64,000 nt of DNA from Carnimonas bestiolae (GCF_051251125.1 NZ_JBPCZL010000004.1), one strand, 5' to 3'. Shown: positions 42,577 to 52,252, counted from the stretch's first letter. Notes: a model not told the origin generated them from the letters alone. Numbers and translations are program-made.

Positions 42577-44977
42577 TCCTCAGTCCTCCCTGACGCGTGC
42601 CGCGCCGCCACGCAATACGCAGGCCCATGAAAGCGCCGTTGGTCACGTGACCGGCCGCGCCAGCTACACGGATGACCTGCACCCGCCGGCTGGCCTGCTG
42701 CATTTAGCGGTGGGGCTCTCGCCCAGCGCCAGTGGACGCATTACTCGCCTCGATTTAGCCGCCGTGCGCAAGGCGCCCGGCGTGGTAAGGGTGCTCACTG
42801 CCGCCGATATTCCCGGCCACAACGAAGTAGGTGCTGTATTCCCGGGCGACCCACTGCTGGCAGAAGACAGCGTTCGCTACCACGGTCAGCCTATCTTCGC
42901 GGTTGTTGCCAGCAGCCTGCGGGCGGCTCGCCAGGCCGTTACCAAGGCCATTATCGAGATTGACGACGCCGCGCCGCTGCTCGATCCCGTGGAGGCCATT
43001 GCAACCCATCAGACGGTACTGCCAAAACACGTGCAGCGCAGGGAAGACAACCGCGTGGTGGTCGCCGAAGAGCAGCGCGATAAGCCGCTGGCGCGTCTTG
43101 AGAGCGCGCCCTTACAGGTGGCCGGTGAGCTGTTCATTGGCGGGCAGGAGCACTTTTACCTCGAAGGCCAAATTGCCATGGCCGAGCCGTGGGAAGACGA
43201 CGGCATTCGCGTATTAACCTCCACCCAGCACCCCAGCGAAGTGCAGAAGCTGGTGGCGGAAGTGCTGGCGCTCCCGCTGCACGCGGTGGTGGCCGAGGTC
43301 AGGCGCATGGGCGGCGGCTTCGGTGGCAAGGAGAGTCAGGCGGCCGCCGTTGGCGTAATGGCAGCGCTGGCGGTGGTCACTACCGGACGGCCGGTAAAAT
43401 TCCGCATGCCTCGCGACACCGATATGAAGGTAACCGGTAAGCGCCATCCCTTCCATAATCGCTATCAGGTCGGCTTTGATCACAGCGGCGTTATTCAGGC
43501 CGCGCGCATCGAGCTGATTGGCGACTGCGGTCATTCGCCCGATCTTTCTGCGGGCGTAGTGGACCGCGCCATGTTTCACGCTAGCAACGCCTATTACCTG
43601 GGCGACAGCCTGGTGATTGGCCATCGCGCCAAAACCAATACCGCCTCCAATACCGCCTTCCGCGGTTTCGGCGGGCCGCAGGGCATGCTGCCGATTGAGA
43701 ACGCCATCGACGACATCGCTCGCACGCTCAACCTCGATCCGCTGGAGGTGCGTAAGCGCAACTTTTATGCCCCGGGCCGCGATGTCACTCACTATGGTCA
43801 GCAGGTCGAGCAGCACCTGATTCTACCGCTGGTAGAGCAGTTGGAGCGCGACAGCGATTACCGCACGCGACGTCAGCAGATTGCTGCGTATAACCGCACC
43901 AGCCCAATCATCAAGCGCGGTCTGGCGCTAACACCGGTCCAATTCGGTATCTCGTTCACCGCGCCTCATTTGAATCAGGGCGGCGCCATGCTACGCATCT
44001 ATACCGATGGCAGCGTACTTGCCAACCACGGCGGCACCGAGATGGGCCAGGGGCTGCATACCAAGGTGTGTCAGGTGGTGGCGCGGGAGCTGGGAATCGC
44101 GCTGGACGACGTGCGCATCAGTGCCACTCGCACCGACAAGATTCCCAATACCTCGCCAACTGCCGCGTCATCCGGCGCCGACATCAATGCGATGGCGGCA
44201 AGGCGGGCGGCGCTAACGCTTAAAGAACGCCTGTTCGAATTCGCCCGCCGCCACTATGACTTGGCGGAAGGCACCTTAGCGCTTGAGGATAATGCGCTGA
44301 CGGCCAACACGCTGGCAGGTGCCCCCTTCCGCCTGGCCTGGGCCGAGCTTATTCAGCAGGCCTATCTAAACCGCATTTCGCTCGCGGCAGAAGGCTTTTA
44401 CGCCACGCCGAAAATTGGCTATGACCCCACCACCGCGCGCGGCCGCCCCTTCTTTTATTATGCCTACGGTGCCGCTGCCACCGAGGTCGAGATAGATACC
44501 CTGAGCGGCGAACACCGCGTGCGTCGCGTCGATATTCTTCACGATGTCGGCGAGTCGCTGAATCCCGCGATCGACCAAGGACAAATCGAAGGCGGCTACA
44601 TTCAGGGGCTAGGCTGGCTGACCAGTGAAGAGCTTAAGTGGAACGAACGCGGCCAGCTGATGACCAGCGGACCGTCTACCTACAAGATACCGGCCTACTC
44701 GGACGCTCCGATCGACTTCCGCGTATCACTGCTTTCTGGACACCCTAACTCAGAGGCCACCATCTACCGCTCCAAGGCGGTGGGCGAGCCGCCCCTGATG
44801 CTGGCAATTTCAGCCTGGGCGGCGCTGCGCGACGCCATTGCCAGCATCGACGGCTATCGCAGTAATCCTCGCCTGAATACGCCGGCAACCCCCGAACAGG
44901 TGCTGTTAGCGTGCCAAGCCATGCGCGCGCAGGTCGCTAACCAGGCAGCAGCAGCGCCTAGCGAGGAGCTTCCATGA
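42560..44977 (+). CDS. xdhB: Xanthine dehydrogenase large subunit (molybdopterin)
   Basis: Molybdenum-cofactor subunit that binds the purine. 805 residues. GRASYTDDLHPPAG start, RMGGGFGGKESQ (Moco site), the NTAFRGFGGPQGM stretch with the active-site Arg, GGTEMGQGLHTK, and the C-terminal SKAVGEPPLMLAISAWAA carrying the catalytic Glu. ATG 42560 with GGAG 6 bases upstream lies inside the end of xdhA (17-base overlap), so translation is coupled. Confidence 0.95.
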   Translation: MRQLIDPQSSLTRAAPPRNTQAHESAVGHVTGRASYTDDLHPPAGLLHLAVGLSPSASGRITRLDLAAVRKAPGVVRVLTAADIPGHNEVGAVFPGDPLLAEDSVRYHGQPIFAVVASSLRAARQAVTKAIIEIDDAAPLLDPVEAIATHQTVLPKHVQRREDNRVVVAEEQRDKPLARLESAPLQVAGELFIGGQEHFYLEGQIAMAEPWEDDGIRVLTSTQHPSEVQKLVAEVLALPLHAVVAEVRRMGGGFGGKESQAAAVGVMAALAVVTTGRPVKFRMPRDTDMKVTGKRHPFHNRYQVGFDHSGVIQAARIELIGDCGHSPDLSAGVVDRAMFHASNAYYLGDSLVIGHRAKTNTASNTAFRGFGGPQGMLPIENAIDDIARTLNLDPLEVRKRNFYAPGRDVTHYGQQVEQHLILPLVEQLERDSDYRTRRQQIAAYNRTSPIIKRGLALTPVQFGISFTAPHLNQGGAMLRIYTDGSVLANHGGTEMGQGLHTKVCQVVARELGIALDDVRISATRTDKIPNTSPTAASSGADINAMAARRAALTLKERLFEFARRHYDLAEGTLALEDNALTANTLAGAPFRLAWAELIQQAYLNRISLAAEGFYATPKIGYDPTTARGRPFFYYAYGAAATEVEIDTLSGEHRVRRVDILHDVGESLNPAIDQGQIEGGYIQGLGWLTSEELKWNERGQLMTSGPSTYKIPAYSDAPIDFRVSLLSGHPNSEATIYRSKAVGEPPLMLAISAWAALRDAIASIDGYRSNPRLNTPATPEQVLLACQAMRAQVANQAAAAPSEELP

Positions 44978-45846
44978 ACATCAGCGACACCGCCCACTGG
45001 AGCTGTGCACTGGCCCAGCTGCAGCAGCAAGGCACTGCTCACGTACTGGTGTCGCTATTAAGCTGCGCGGGCTCCACCCCACGCGAGCCCGGCAGCAAGA
45101 TGGTGGTCACGCTAGACGATACCTTCGATACGCTAGGCGGCGGCAATGTCGAATACCAACTGATTGCGCGAGCACGTGCCATGCTTAGTAACGGTGAGCG
45201 CAGCTGCTGCCTGGAACGACTAGCGTTAGGGGTACAGGCCAACCAATGCTGCGGCGGCCATGTCGCGGTACTGCTCGAACCCTTTGCCGGCGCGTCGATG
45301 CAGATCGCGCTGTTTGGTGCAGGCCACGTTGGCACGGCGTTACAGCAGCTGATGACGACGCTGCCATGGCGCGTCGATTGGTACGACTCTCGAGCCAGCG
45401 CAGTGGATACAGCAGCCCAACAGGCGGGGCCCCGTACCCGCGTCTTTCAGCTTGAAGGCGACCCCGCCGCACACCGCCTTGCGCCCCACTCCCACTGCGT
45501 GGTGATGACCCACGACCATAGCGAAGATGAGCGGCTGATCGAATATCTGCTTCAGCAGCCCCACATTGCTTCCATTGGGCTAATTGGCTCCGCGACCAAA
45601 TGGGCGCGTTTTCGCCATCGACTCAAGGCCCGCGGCTTTAGCGATGCTCAACTCGATAGCGTACGCTGCCCTATTGCCAGTGCCGCCATTGGCCACAAGC
45701 TTCCCGCTGAAATAGCGCTGGGGATCGCCGCGGAGCTGTTAACCCTGGCACCGGGTGAACGTGAAACAACCACGCTGAGGGGGCTGGCCCACGCCGACCT
45801 TGAAACAATCACTCAGCTTCTCAACCGAACAGAGCAACCTTCATGA
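44974..45846 (+). CDS. xdhC: Xanthine dehydrogenase accessory protein XdhC
   Basis: Binds molybdenum cofactor, promotes its sulfuration and inserts it into XdhB. 290 residues. N-terminal XdhC/CoxI domain (SCAGSTPREPGSKMVV, the conserved cysteine pair region LGVQANQCCGG) and a Rossmann-like C-terminal half (ALFGAGHVGTAL, VMTHDHSEDERLI, LIGSATKWARFRHRL, CPIASAAIGHKLPAEIALGIAAELL). Its ATG overlaps the xdhB stop, and its stop overlaps the guaD ATG. Confidence 0.95.
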   Translation: MNISDTAHWSCALAQLQQQGTAHVLVSLLSCAGSTPREPGSKMVVTLDDTFDTLGGGNVEYQLIARARAMLSNGERSCCLERLALGVQANQCCGGHVAVLLEPFAGASMQIALFGAGHVGTALQQLMTTLPWRVDWYDSRASAVDTAAQQAGPRTRVFQLEGDPAAHRLAPHSHCVVMTHDHSEDERLIEYLLQQPHIASIGLIGSATKWARFRHRLKARGFSDAQLDSVRCPIASAAIGHKLPAEIALGIAAELLTLAPGERETTTLRGLAHADLETITQLLNRTEQPS

Positions 45847-47159
45847 CGCTAAAAAAAGTGCTGCGCGGTCCACTGCTGCATTTTCTCAAGGACCCGGGCG
45901 ATAACGCGCCCCTCTCGGGCAGCGCCGAATATATTGAGGATGCGGCGATCGCCATCGATCAGCAGGGATGTATCGCTTACTGCGGTGATGCGGAAGCCTT
46001 CGTAGCGACGTTGCCTAGAGAGACGACCATCGATCATTATCCCGACAAACTGCTAATGCCGGGCTTTATCGATGCCCATGTGCATTTTGCCCAGTTGGGC
46101 ATTATCGCCTCGTACGGACGTCAGTTGCTGGACTGGCTGAACAATTACACCTTCCCCGAAGAGTGCCGGTTTGAAGAGCAGTGCTATGCCGAGCAAGTGG
46201 CCGAGCTGTTTGTTCAGCAACTGCTGCGTCACGGCACCACCTCGGCAATGGTGTTTTCCACACGCCACGAGCAGGCCACCGAAGCGTTGTTTGGTGCTGC
46301 GTTGCGTCACAATATGCGCTTGCTGACCGGCAAGATGCTGATGGACAGAAACGCACCCGCAAAGCTGTTGGACACCGCCGAAGGCGGCATTGAAGCGTCG
46401 CGCGCGCTGCTAGAGAAGTGGCACGGACGCCAGCGCCTTGAGTATGTGCTTTCACCACGCTTCGCGCCCACCTCTACCCCGGCGCAACTGGAGGCTGCGG
46501 GCATCTTCATGGACGAATACCCCGGTATTCGCATGCAAACGCACCTCAGCGAAAACCTTGCCGAGGTTGACTGGGTAAAGACGCTCTACCCCGATGCCAG
46601 CGACTATCTCGACGTCTATGCACGCGCGGGGCTGCTGCGCGACGGCTGCTACTTCGGCCATGCCATTCATATTGACGACAGCGTGCGCGAGCGCATCCGT
46701 GCGGCCGGTAGCGGAATTACCGTCTGCCCCACCTCCAACCTGTTTTTGGGCAGCGGACTGTTCAACTGGCAAGCGGCTCGCGACCAGCAAGTGCCGATTG
46801 CGCTGGGCACGGATATTGGCGCGGGCACTAGCCTCTCGCAGCTGCAGACCCTGCAGGACACCTACAAGGTTTGCCAGCTGAACGGAGCAGCCCTGTCGCC
46901 ATGGCAGGCCTTCTATCAAATCACGCTGGGCAGTGCTATCACGCTGCGTCTGGACGATAGAATAGGAAACCTGACGGTTGGCAAGGAAGCCGATATCGTG
47001 GTGCTGGACAGCGCAGCAACGCCGGCAGCGGCGACCAAAGCGGCATTGCGCGAGCAGCGTCTTGAAGAGCAGCTGTTTAACCTGATGCTGCTAGGCGATG
47101 ATCGCAGTATTGCCGCCACCTATCTGATGGGCGAGTGCCAGTATCGTCGCGACGCCTAG
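45843..47159 (+). CDS. guaD: Guanine deaminase
   Basis: Amidohydrolase that converts guanine to xanthine, the substrate for XdhAB. 438 residues (E. coli 439). Metal ligands in MPGFIDAHVHFAQ, QTHLSENLAEVDW, HAIHIDDSVRERI and ALGTDIGAGTSLSQL. Last gene of the four-gene operon; the four-base overlaps suggest equal expression. Together the operon takes guanine and hypoxanthine to urate; no uricase, purine permease or regulator is encoded in the window. Confidence 0.95.
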   Translation: MTLKKVLRGPLLHFLKDPGDNAPLSGSAEYIEDAAIAIDQQGCIAYCGDAEAFVATLPRETTIDHYPDKLLMPGFIDAHVHFAQLGIIASYGRQLLDWLNNYTFPEECRFEEQCYAEQVAELFVQQLLRHGTTSAMVFSTRHEQATEALFGAALRHNMRLLTGKMLMDRNAPAKLLDTAEGGIEASRALLEKWHGRQRLEYVLSPRFAPTSTPAQLEAAGIFMDEYPGIRMQTHLSENLAEVDWVKTLYPDASDYLDVYARAGLLRDGCYFGHAIHIDDSVRERIRAAGSGITVCPTSNLFLGSGLFNWQAARDQQVPIALGTDIGAGTSLSQLQTLQDTYKVCQLNGAALSPWQAFYQITLGSAITLRLDDRIGNLTVGKEADIVVLDSAATPAAATKAALREQRLEEQLFNLMLLGDDRSIAATYLMGECQYRRDA

Positions 47160-47340
47160 CCAGCCGTACCGGCGCAGTGCCCCGCGACGCTCGCCTGCGT
47201 GTTAACAACTCGCCTATAGTCACGGGCACAGCCGAGGGCATCGGGCACTGGCCGCTAGGTCCGGCTGGGTGGGCTGCGACGCTTTACGCCAAGGCCCATT
47301 TTTTAGCCGCTTCGCTGATTCGCTCCCCATAACACGCGAA

Positions 47341-47371
47341 AAGCGCCGCGAGATAATCTCTCGCGGCGCTT
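47341..47371. terminator. Terminator between guaD and lolD
   Basis: Perfect 13-base arms AAGCGCCGCGAGA (47341-47353) and TCTCGCGGCGCTT (47359-47371) with a 5-base loop, between convergent genes. T tracts are short on both sides (TTTGATT on plus, TTTTCG on minus). The rest of 47160-47445 shows nothing else. Confidence 0.7.
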
Positions 47372-47445
47372 TGATTCGCCTTCTTTTAGCTGTGCAGCCG
47401 GTGCTTTACCGCCTTCTGCCTGGCGACGGTGACCAAAACAGCTCG

Positions 47446-48147
47446 CTATCCTTCCAGCGTTGCTTCTTCGACCTGCACCAGTTGACCGGCATCGAGGCGC
47501 ATAACGCGATCCTGATGCTGGGCGATGTTGGGGTCATGAGTCACGATCACAAAAGCGCAGCGGCTTTGCGTGGCAAGTTCGTCGAGCATTTCCAGAATTC
47601 GGCCGGCGGTGCCCTGATCGAGGTTACCGGTAGGCTCATCCATCAATACCAGGCTGGGATCAGTGACCAGCGCACGCGCAATCGCGACACGCTGACGCTC
47701 GCCTCCTGACAGCTCGCCGGGCTTGTGCTGACCGCGATCTGCCATGCCGACGCGCTCCAGCAGCTCGGCCGCCCGCTGGCCCGCCTGTTTGCGAGTTTGA
47801 CCGCGAATGACCAGCGGCATCGCCACGTTTTCGAGTGCGGTAAATTCGGCCAGCAGGTGATGGAACTGATACACGAAGCCGATGTGCTGGTTTCTGAAGC
47901 GCCCCAGCTTCGCTTCGTTCAGCTCGGCAATATGGGTACCGGCAACGATGACATCACCGTGGGAAGGCGCATCGAGACCGCCCAACAGGTTAAGCAGGGT
48001 GGTCTTGCCCGACCCGGAGCTGCCGATGATCGCCACGCGCTCACCGGACTCAACCACCAGGTTGAGGCTTTTCAGCACTTCGAGGTCCTGCGGCCCTTCC
48101 TGATACACACGTGACAGTTCACGACATTCAAGCATTACATCACTCAT
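47446..48147 (-). CDS. lolD: Lipoprotein-releasing system ATP-binding protein LolD
   Basis: ATPase of the ABC transporter that releases outer-membrane lipoproteins from the inner membrane to LolA. 233 residues (E. coli 233). Walker A IIGSSGSGKTTLLNLLGGLD, signature LSGGERQRVAIARAL, Walker B LVLMDEPTGNLD and the switch His in VTHD. The Q-loop region VYQFHHLLAEFTALENVAMPL is typical of LolD. Its ATG overlaps the end of the permease gene. Confidence 0.95.
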   Translation of the reverse strand: MSDVMLECRELSRVYQEGPQDLEVLKSLNLVVESGERVAIIGSSGSGKTTLLNLLGGLDAPSHGDVIVAGTHIAELNEAKLGRFRNQHIGFVYQFHHLLAEFTALENVAMPLVIRGQTRKQAGQRAAELLERVGMADRGQHKPGELSGGERQRVAIARALVTDPSLVLMDEPTGNLDQGTAGRILEMLDELATQSRCAFVIVTHDPNIAQHQDRVMRLDAGQLVQVEEATLEG

Positions 48148-49381
48148 AGCGCAGCACCTCCGCCGGACGGACGCGGGAAGCGCGCCATGCCGGATACAGC
48201 GTAGACAGGAAACTCAGCACAAAGGCCACCACAATCACGGTGATGACGTCGGACGCTTCAAGGCGCGACGGCAGATAGCTGATGAAGTAGACCGACGGAT
48301 CGAGGAACTGGATACCAAACACGTTCTGGATCCAATTGATGATGTCGGAAATCGACAGCGCCAGCGCAATACCGATGATCAGCCCCAGCACGATGCCAAT
48401 TACACCGATGGCGATACCCTGCACCATGAAGATGCCCATGATGGTACGCGGCGTTGCGCCGAGCGTGCGCAAAATCGCGATGTCAGCGCGCTTATCGGTC
48501 ACCACCATCACCAGCGTCGAGACAATATTGAAGGCTGCAACCGCCACGATCACCGTTAGCAGCAGCCCCATCAGGTTTTTCTCCATCTGGATGGCCTGGA
48601 ACAGGTTGCCCTGCGAGAAGGTCCAGTCCGAGCCCAGATAGCCAATGGGCAGCTGATTCACAATATCCTGAGTTACCGGCCGCGCGTTGAAGATGTCATC
48701 GAGCTTCAGGCGAATTCCCTGCGGCGCATTCAGGCGTGCCAAGGCTTCCATATCGCCCAGGCTGGCGTAGGCAAGGCTGCCGTCCAACTGCGCGCCCACC
48801 TTGAAGATACCGCTGACGGTAAACGAGCGCATGCGTGGGAAGACTCCCGCCGGATTGACCGAGGAGCCCTGCGGAATCAGCAGCGTGACCTTATCGCCAA
48901 CGCCCACGTGCAGCTGGCGAGCCAGAAGCTCCCCTAACACCACGTTCCAGCTACCCTTGGTGAGCTGATCAAGACTTCCGGACTGCATGTGATCAGCGAT
49001 GATCGACACCTTCGGCTCGGCCGCCGGATCGATACCGGTAACCTGCGCGCCCGCCGTGTGACCGCGCGCGGCCAGCATCCCTTGTTGCTCAACGTAGGGA
49101 GCGGTCGCCACCACATGCGGGTTTTGTTCGATCTGCCGAGACAGCTGCTGCCAGTTGTCGATGCCGCCTTCATCCTTTTGGATTTTGCTGTGTGGCACCA
49201 TGCCCAGCACACGATGCTGCAACTCGTGATCGAAGCCGTTCATCACCGACAGCACCAGAATCAGCACCGCGACACCGAGCGTTAGGCCCAGCATAGAGGT
49301 TAGCGAGATAAAGGAGATGAAGTGATTGCGCCGCTTGGCGCGGGTGTAGCGAAGCCCTATCAGAAAAGGGATGCGATCCAG
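48140..49381 (-). CDS. lolC: Lipoprotein-releasing system permease (LolC/E family)
   Basis: Inner-membrane permease partner of LolD. 413 residues: one N-terminal helix (about 22-48, SFISLTSMLGLTLGVAVLILVLSVMNGF), a large periplasmic domain (about 50-265), and three C-terminal helices (about 270-400) ending in WRASRVRPAEVLRYE. ATG 49381 is favoured over a TTG seven codons earlier. Only one permease gene adjoins lolD, whereas E. coli has lolC and lolE on either side, so it may work as a homodimer (LolF-type). Confidence 0.92.
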   Translation of the reverse strand: MDRIPFLIGLRYTRAKRRNHFISFISLTSMLGLTLGVAVLILVLSVMNGFDHELQHRVLGMVPHSKIQKDEGGIDNWQQLSRQIEQNPHVVATAPYVEQQGMLAARGHTAGAQVTGIDPAAEPKVSIIADHMQSGSLDQLTKGSWNVVLGELLARQLHVGVGDKVTLLIPQGSSVNPAGVFPRMRSFTVSGIFKVGAQLDGSLAYASLGDMEALARLNAPQGIRLKLDDIFNARPVTQDIVNQLPIGYLGSDWTFSQGNLFQAIQMEKNLMGLLLTVIVAVAAFNIVSTLVMVVTDKRADIAILRTLGATPRTIMGIFMVQGIAIGVIGIVLGLIIGIALALSISDIINWIQNVFGIQFLDPSVYFISYLPSRLEASDVITVIVVAFVLSFLSTLYPAWRASRVRPAEVLRYE

Positions 49382-49707
49382 CATAGGAGGAAGTTCCTGC
49401 AATGGGCCAAGGGCACAGGCCGCGAATTACGCCGGCAGATACCTTGGCTCGGGTCATATGCTGCAGCAAAGCCGCAGCTGCCAAATCAATCGTCGCTTGC
49501 GGTATCGCCAGCAAGCGCCGTGTACAAAAGAGCGACCATGGTACGCACTTGTGCGCCACGATGCAGCAACTAGCGATGCGATGTCCACCGGGCCGCGACG
49601 AGTTAACGCAGGGTATTCGCCCGCCGAACACTCGCCAGTGCCCTAACGAATGCCCGACATCGCCGCTGCATCGCGCTAATTCTACAAGCGTGGGTTCAGC
49701 GCGCCGC
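49382..49707. other. Upstream region of lolC, left part of lolC-tus interval
   Basis: 326 bases between the lolC start and the promoter of the tus-like gene. The lolC-lolD promoter should be here on the minus strand but I find no convincing pair of hexamers. No credible gene. Confidence 0.5.
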
Positions 49708-49735
49708 TTGCAGTCACCATAGATAACGGTATATT
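49708..49735 (+). promoter_or_regulatory. Sigma-70-like promoter of the tus-family gene
   Basis: TTGCAG (49708-49713), a 16-base spacer and TATATT (49730-49735) lie about 33 bases before the ATG. In E. coli a Ter site overlaps the tus promoter and makes it self-repressing; I cannot see the E. coli Ter core GTTGTAACTA here. Confidence 0.5.
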
Positions 49736-49767
49736 CAGCCACTATCTCTGTCGTGGAGCACCTTTTG

Positions 49768-50649
49768 ATGGTATCGGAATATCAACTGACCGCACGCTTG
49801 GAACATGCGTTCGACGCCTTGATTGACACCACCCAGACACTGCTGAGTGGCTATGATCCCGAACGCCATCCCACCTGGCAGTTTGATCGCTCGCTTGCGC
49901 CTCGGCAGTGGCTAAGCCTCGCGCTGACCGATTACTGGTATCAGGATGGTCAGGACGGGCGCACTACCCGCCCCTACATCGGCATGATTGCGGCCGATCA
50001 AGCGCTGCTGGAAGCGGCCTCGGTGGTCAACCAGCACAAGACGGCGCTGGCCGAACTGATCAAACAGCTGCGTCAGCACTACCCTGCCACCATGAAAGAG
50101 ATCAAGGCGACGCTACCGTTTCGACACCCAGCCCTGCATACCCATCTGAAAGGCGCCGGCCTTGCTCGTTTGCACCTCAAACAGTGCTGGCGCCATGTGC
50201 CGCTCGCCCCAGCGCCGCTATCGCGAGTCAGGTTTGCCTGGTATGCCAGCGGTCGATCGATCAAACGTATCTCTGTCGAGGAAGCAGCACGGCAGCTTAC
50301 CGCACTCGGTGCGCAAGCCCCGCATATCGCACAGCAGCTAAAACGCTTGGCCGCGCTGCCGAGTGACGAAGCACTGGCCCAGATTCAGCCACAGGCACCG
50401 CTGATGCGCGCCAACCTGTTTTTCGCCGAACCGCTTAACGACGGCCGCCAGCGTCAGGCGCTTAACGTTGCACTGCCGCTGTTCGTACCCGCTCAGCAGG
50501 CCGCCGGCAAGCTGGTGCTGCCCCATTGCAAACAGCCGCCGGCGCAGCCACCCAGCGACCGTCAGCGCGGCAAACGCAGCGATGCGCAGATCGACGAGGA
50601 AGCTTGGCTACCCAGCATTCGCGTGCATCGCTACGCCACTGCACGCTAG
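49768..50649 (+). CDS. tus: DNA replication terminus site-binding protein (Tus family)
   Basis: Monomeric protein that, in E. coli, binds Ter sites and blocks replication forks from one side. 293 residues (E. coli 309). Similarity to Tus is spread over the length: RPYIGMIAADQALLEAASVVN, the TLPFRHPALHTHL...LARLHL segment followed by VRFAWYASGRSIKRISVEEA (E. coli has LRFGWANKHIIKNLHRDEV at this place), LPSDEALAQIQPQAPLMRANLFF and the basic C-terminus. ATG 49768 follows GGAG by 9 bases. It lies alone between divergent lolC and convergent sthA. The family call is confident; the Ter sequence it reads is unknown. Confidence 0.85.
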   Translation: MVSEYQLTARLEHAFDALIDTTQTLLSGYDPERHPTWQFDRSLAPRQWLSLALTDYWYQDGQDGRTTRPYIGMIAADQALLEAASVVNQHKTALAELIKQLRQHYPATMKEIKATLPFRHPALHTHLKGAGLARLHLKQCWRHVPLAPAPLSRVRFAWYASGRSIKRISVEEAARQLTALGAQAPHIAQQLKRLAALPSDEALAQIQPQAPLMRANLFFAEPLNDGRQRQALNVALPLFVPAQQAAGKLVLPHCKQPPAQPPSDRQRGKRSDAQIDEEAWLPSIRVHRYATAR

Positions 50650-50842
50650 GCCAATAGGGCAGCATCGGCGGTTTGCCGCGATGCGCGAAATCCCGAACCG
50701 CGCTACCCGCGGGTTGCCAGCCAAACCATCCCACCTGGCCCGTTCCCTTCCGGCCTACCGCCGCTGGCGCGACTGCGCTATGCAGCCAGTAATGCCTCAT
50801 CTGCTGATCAGGCAACCACGCGACACCCCGCCACCTGCCGCC

Positions 50843-52252
50843 TTAAGCGATACCCGCCACCCGATTCAGCCCATTCAGCGCTGCGGTGCGATAGGTTTCG
50901 GCGCGCGTGGGATAGTTGAAGGTGGTATTAACGAAGTAATCGATCAGATTGTTGCCTTCAGGCTGATTCATGATCGCTTGCCCGATGTGCACGATCTCCG
51001 ATGCCTGATCACCAAAGCAGTGGATGCCCAGCAGTTCGTGGGTTTCGGGATCGAACAGCAGCTTCAGCATGCCGACCGTGTCGCCGGTAATTTGCGCGCG
51101 AGCGGTTTCCTTGAAGTTAGCGACGCCTACTTCATAGGGGCGGCACTGCTCGGTTAGCTCACGCTCGGTAGCGCCCAGCGAGCTGATTTCGGGAATCGTA
51201 TAGATACCGGTGGGCACTTCATCAACCAGCTTGAATTCAGGACTGGAGAACATGTCGGCACAGGTCGCACGGCCCTGACCATAGGCGGCGCTGGCGAGGC
51301 TTGGCCAGCCAATCACATCGCCTGCGGCATAGATATGCGGCACTTCGGTACGGTAGTGCTCATCGACATGCAACTGACCGCGGTTGTTGGCGGTTAGGCC
51401 GATATTTTCGAGCCCCAGCGATTCCGTATTACCCGAGCGACCGTTGGCCCACAGCAGCGCGTCGGCGCGAATGCGCTTGCCAGATTTCAGATGCAGGGTC
51501 ACGCCGCTATCGGTGGCTTCGATACGCTCGTACGTCTCGTTGTGACGCACTCTTACGTTAAAACTGTTGCTCAGGTGGTAGGAAAGCGCATCACTGATTT
51601 CGTCATCGAGGAAGGAAAGCAGCCGTTCACGGTTGTTGATCAGCTCTACTTTAATGTCGAGACCCGCAAAGATTGAGGCGTATTCGCAGCCGATTACCCC
51701 TGCGCCATAGACAATAATGGTGCGCGGTGAATTATCGATATCGAGAATCTTGTCGGCATCGTAGATGCGCGGATGGTCGAAGTCGACATCAGTAGGGCGA
51801 AACGGACGAGATCCGGTAGCGATGACCGCATGCTCGAACTGCAGCAGGGTGTGTGCTTCATCGTCGGGCGTTTCAATGCGCAGCGAATGCTCATCGATAA
51901 AGGAAGCGTGGCCGGTATAAACATCGACCAGATTGCGCGAGTAGAAGTGCGAGCGCATTTCAACCTGCGCGTCGATAACGCAAAAGCTGTAGTCCATGAC
52001 CTTTGGCAAATCGAACACGCGCGTATCGGCAGCGGTATTGCACAGCGGGCCGTTGCGATAATCGATGATTTGCTTCACGGCATAGCGCAACGCCTTGGAA
52101 GGGATTGTCCCTTTGTGGGTACAGTTGCCGCCCACCGTGTAGCGATCCTCAATCACGGCGACCCGCTTGCCGTGCTTTGCCGCGTTGACGGCAGCGCTCT
52201 CACCGGCAGGACCTGTGCCGATCACTACTACATCGTATTGAAACTCGCTCAT
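50843..52252 (-). CDS. sthA: Soluble pyridine nucleotide transhydrogenase
   Basis: Cytoplasmic flavoprotein that moves hydride between NADPH and NAD+. 469 residues (E. coli 466). FAD-binding VVIGTGPAGESAAVNAAKHG; GGNCTHKGTIPSKALR, which has the single Cys typical of SthA instead of the redox pair of dihydrolipoamide dehydrogenase; NAD-binding VYGAGVIGCEYASIFA; and the dimer domain with the FNYPTRAETYR end. ATG preceded by GAGGCGAG. Confidence 0.96.
   Translation of the reverse strand: MSEFQYDVVVIGTGPAGESAAVNAAKHGKRVAVIEDRYTVGGNCTHKGTIPSKALRYAVKQIIDYRNGPLCNTAADTRVFDLPKVMDYSFCVIDAQVEMRSHFYSRNLVDVYTGHASFIDEHSLRIETPDDEAHTLLQFEHAVIATGSRPFRPTDVDFDHPRIYDADKILDIDNSPRTIIVYGAGVIGCEYASIFAGLDIKVELINNRERLLSFLDDEISDALSYHLSNSFNVRVRHNETYERIEATDSGVTLHLKSGKRIRADALLWANGRSGNTESLGLENIGLTANNRGQLHVDEHYRTEVPHIYAAGDVIGWPSLASAAYGQGRATCADMFSSPEFKLVDEVPTGIYTIPEISSLGATERELTEQCRPYEVGVANFKETARAQITGDTVGMLKLLFDPETHELLGIHCFGDQASEIVHIGQAIMNQPEGNNLIDYFVNTTFNYPTRAETYRTAALNGLNRVAGIA

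Noticed and set aside
47195..47215. GTTAACAAC as a possible Ter-like core near the tus gene
   Set aside because: It lacks the GTTGTAAC order and flanking bases of known Ter sites; similarity is chance level.
47135..47332. 65-codon open frame after guaD
   Set aside because: Overlaps the guaD end in another frame, no ribosome site and runs into the terminator region.
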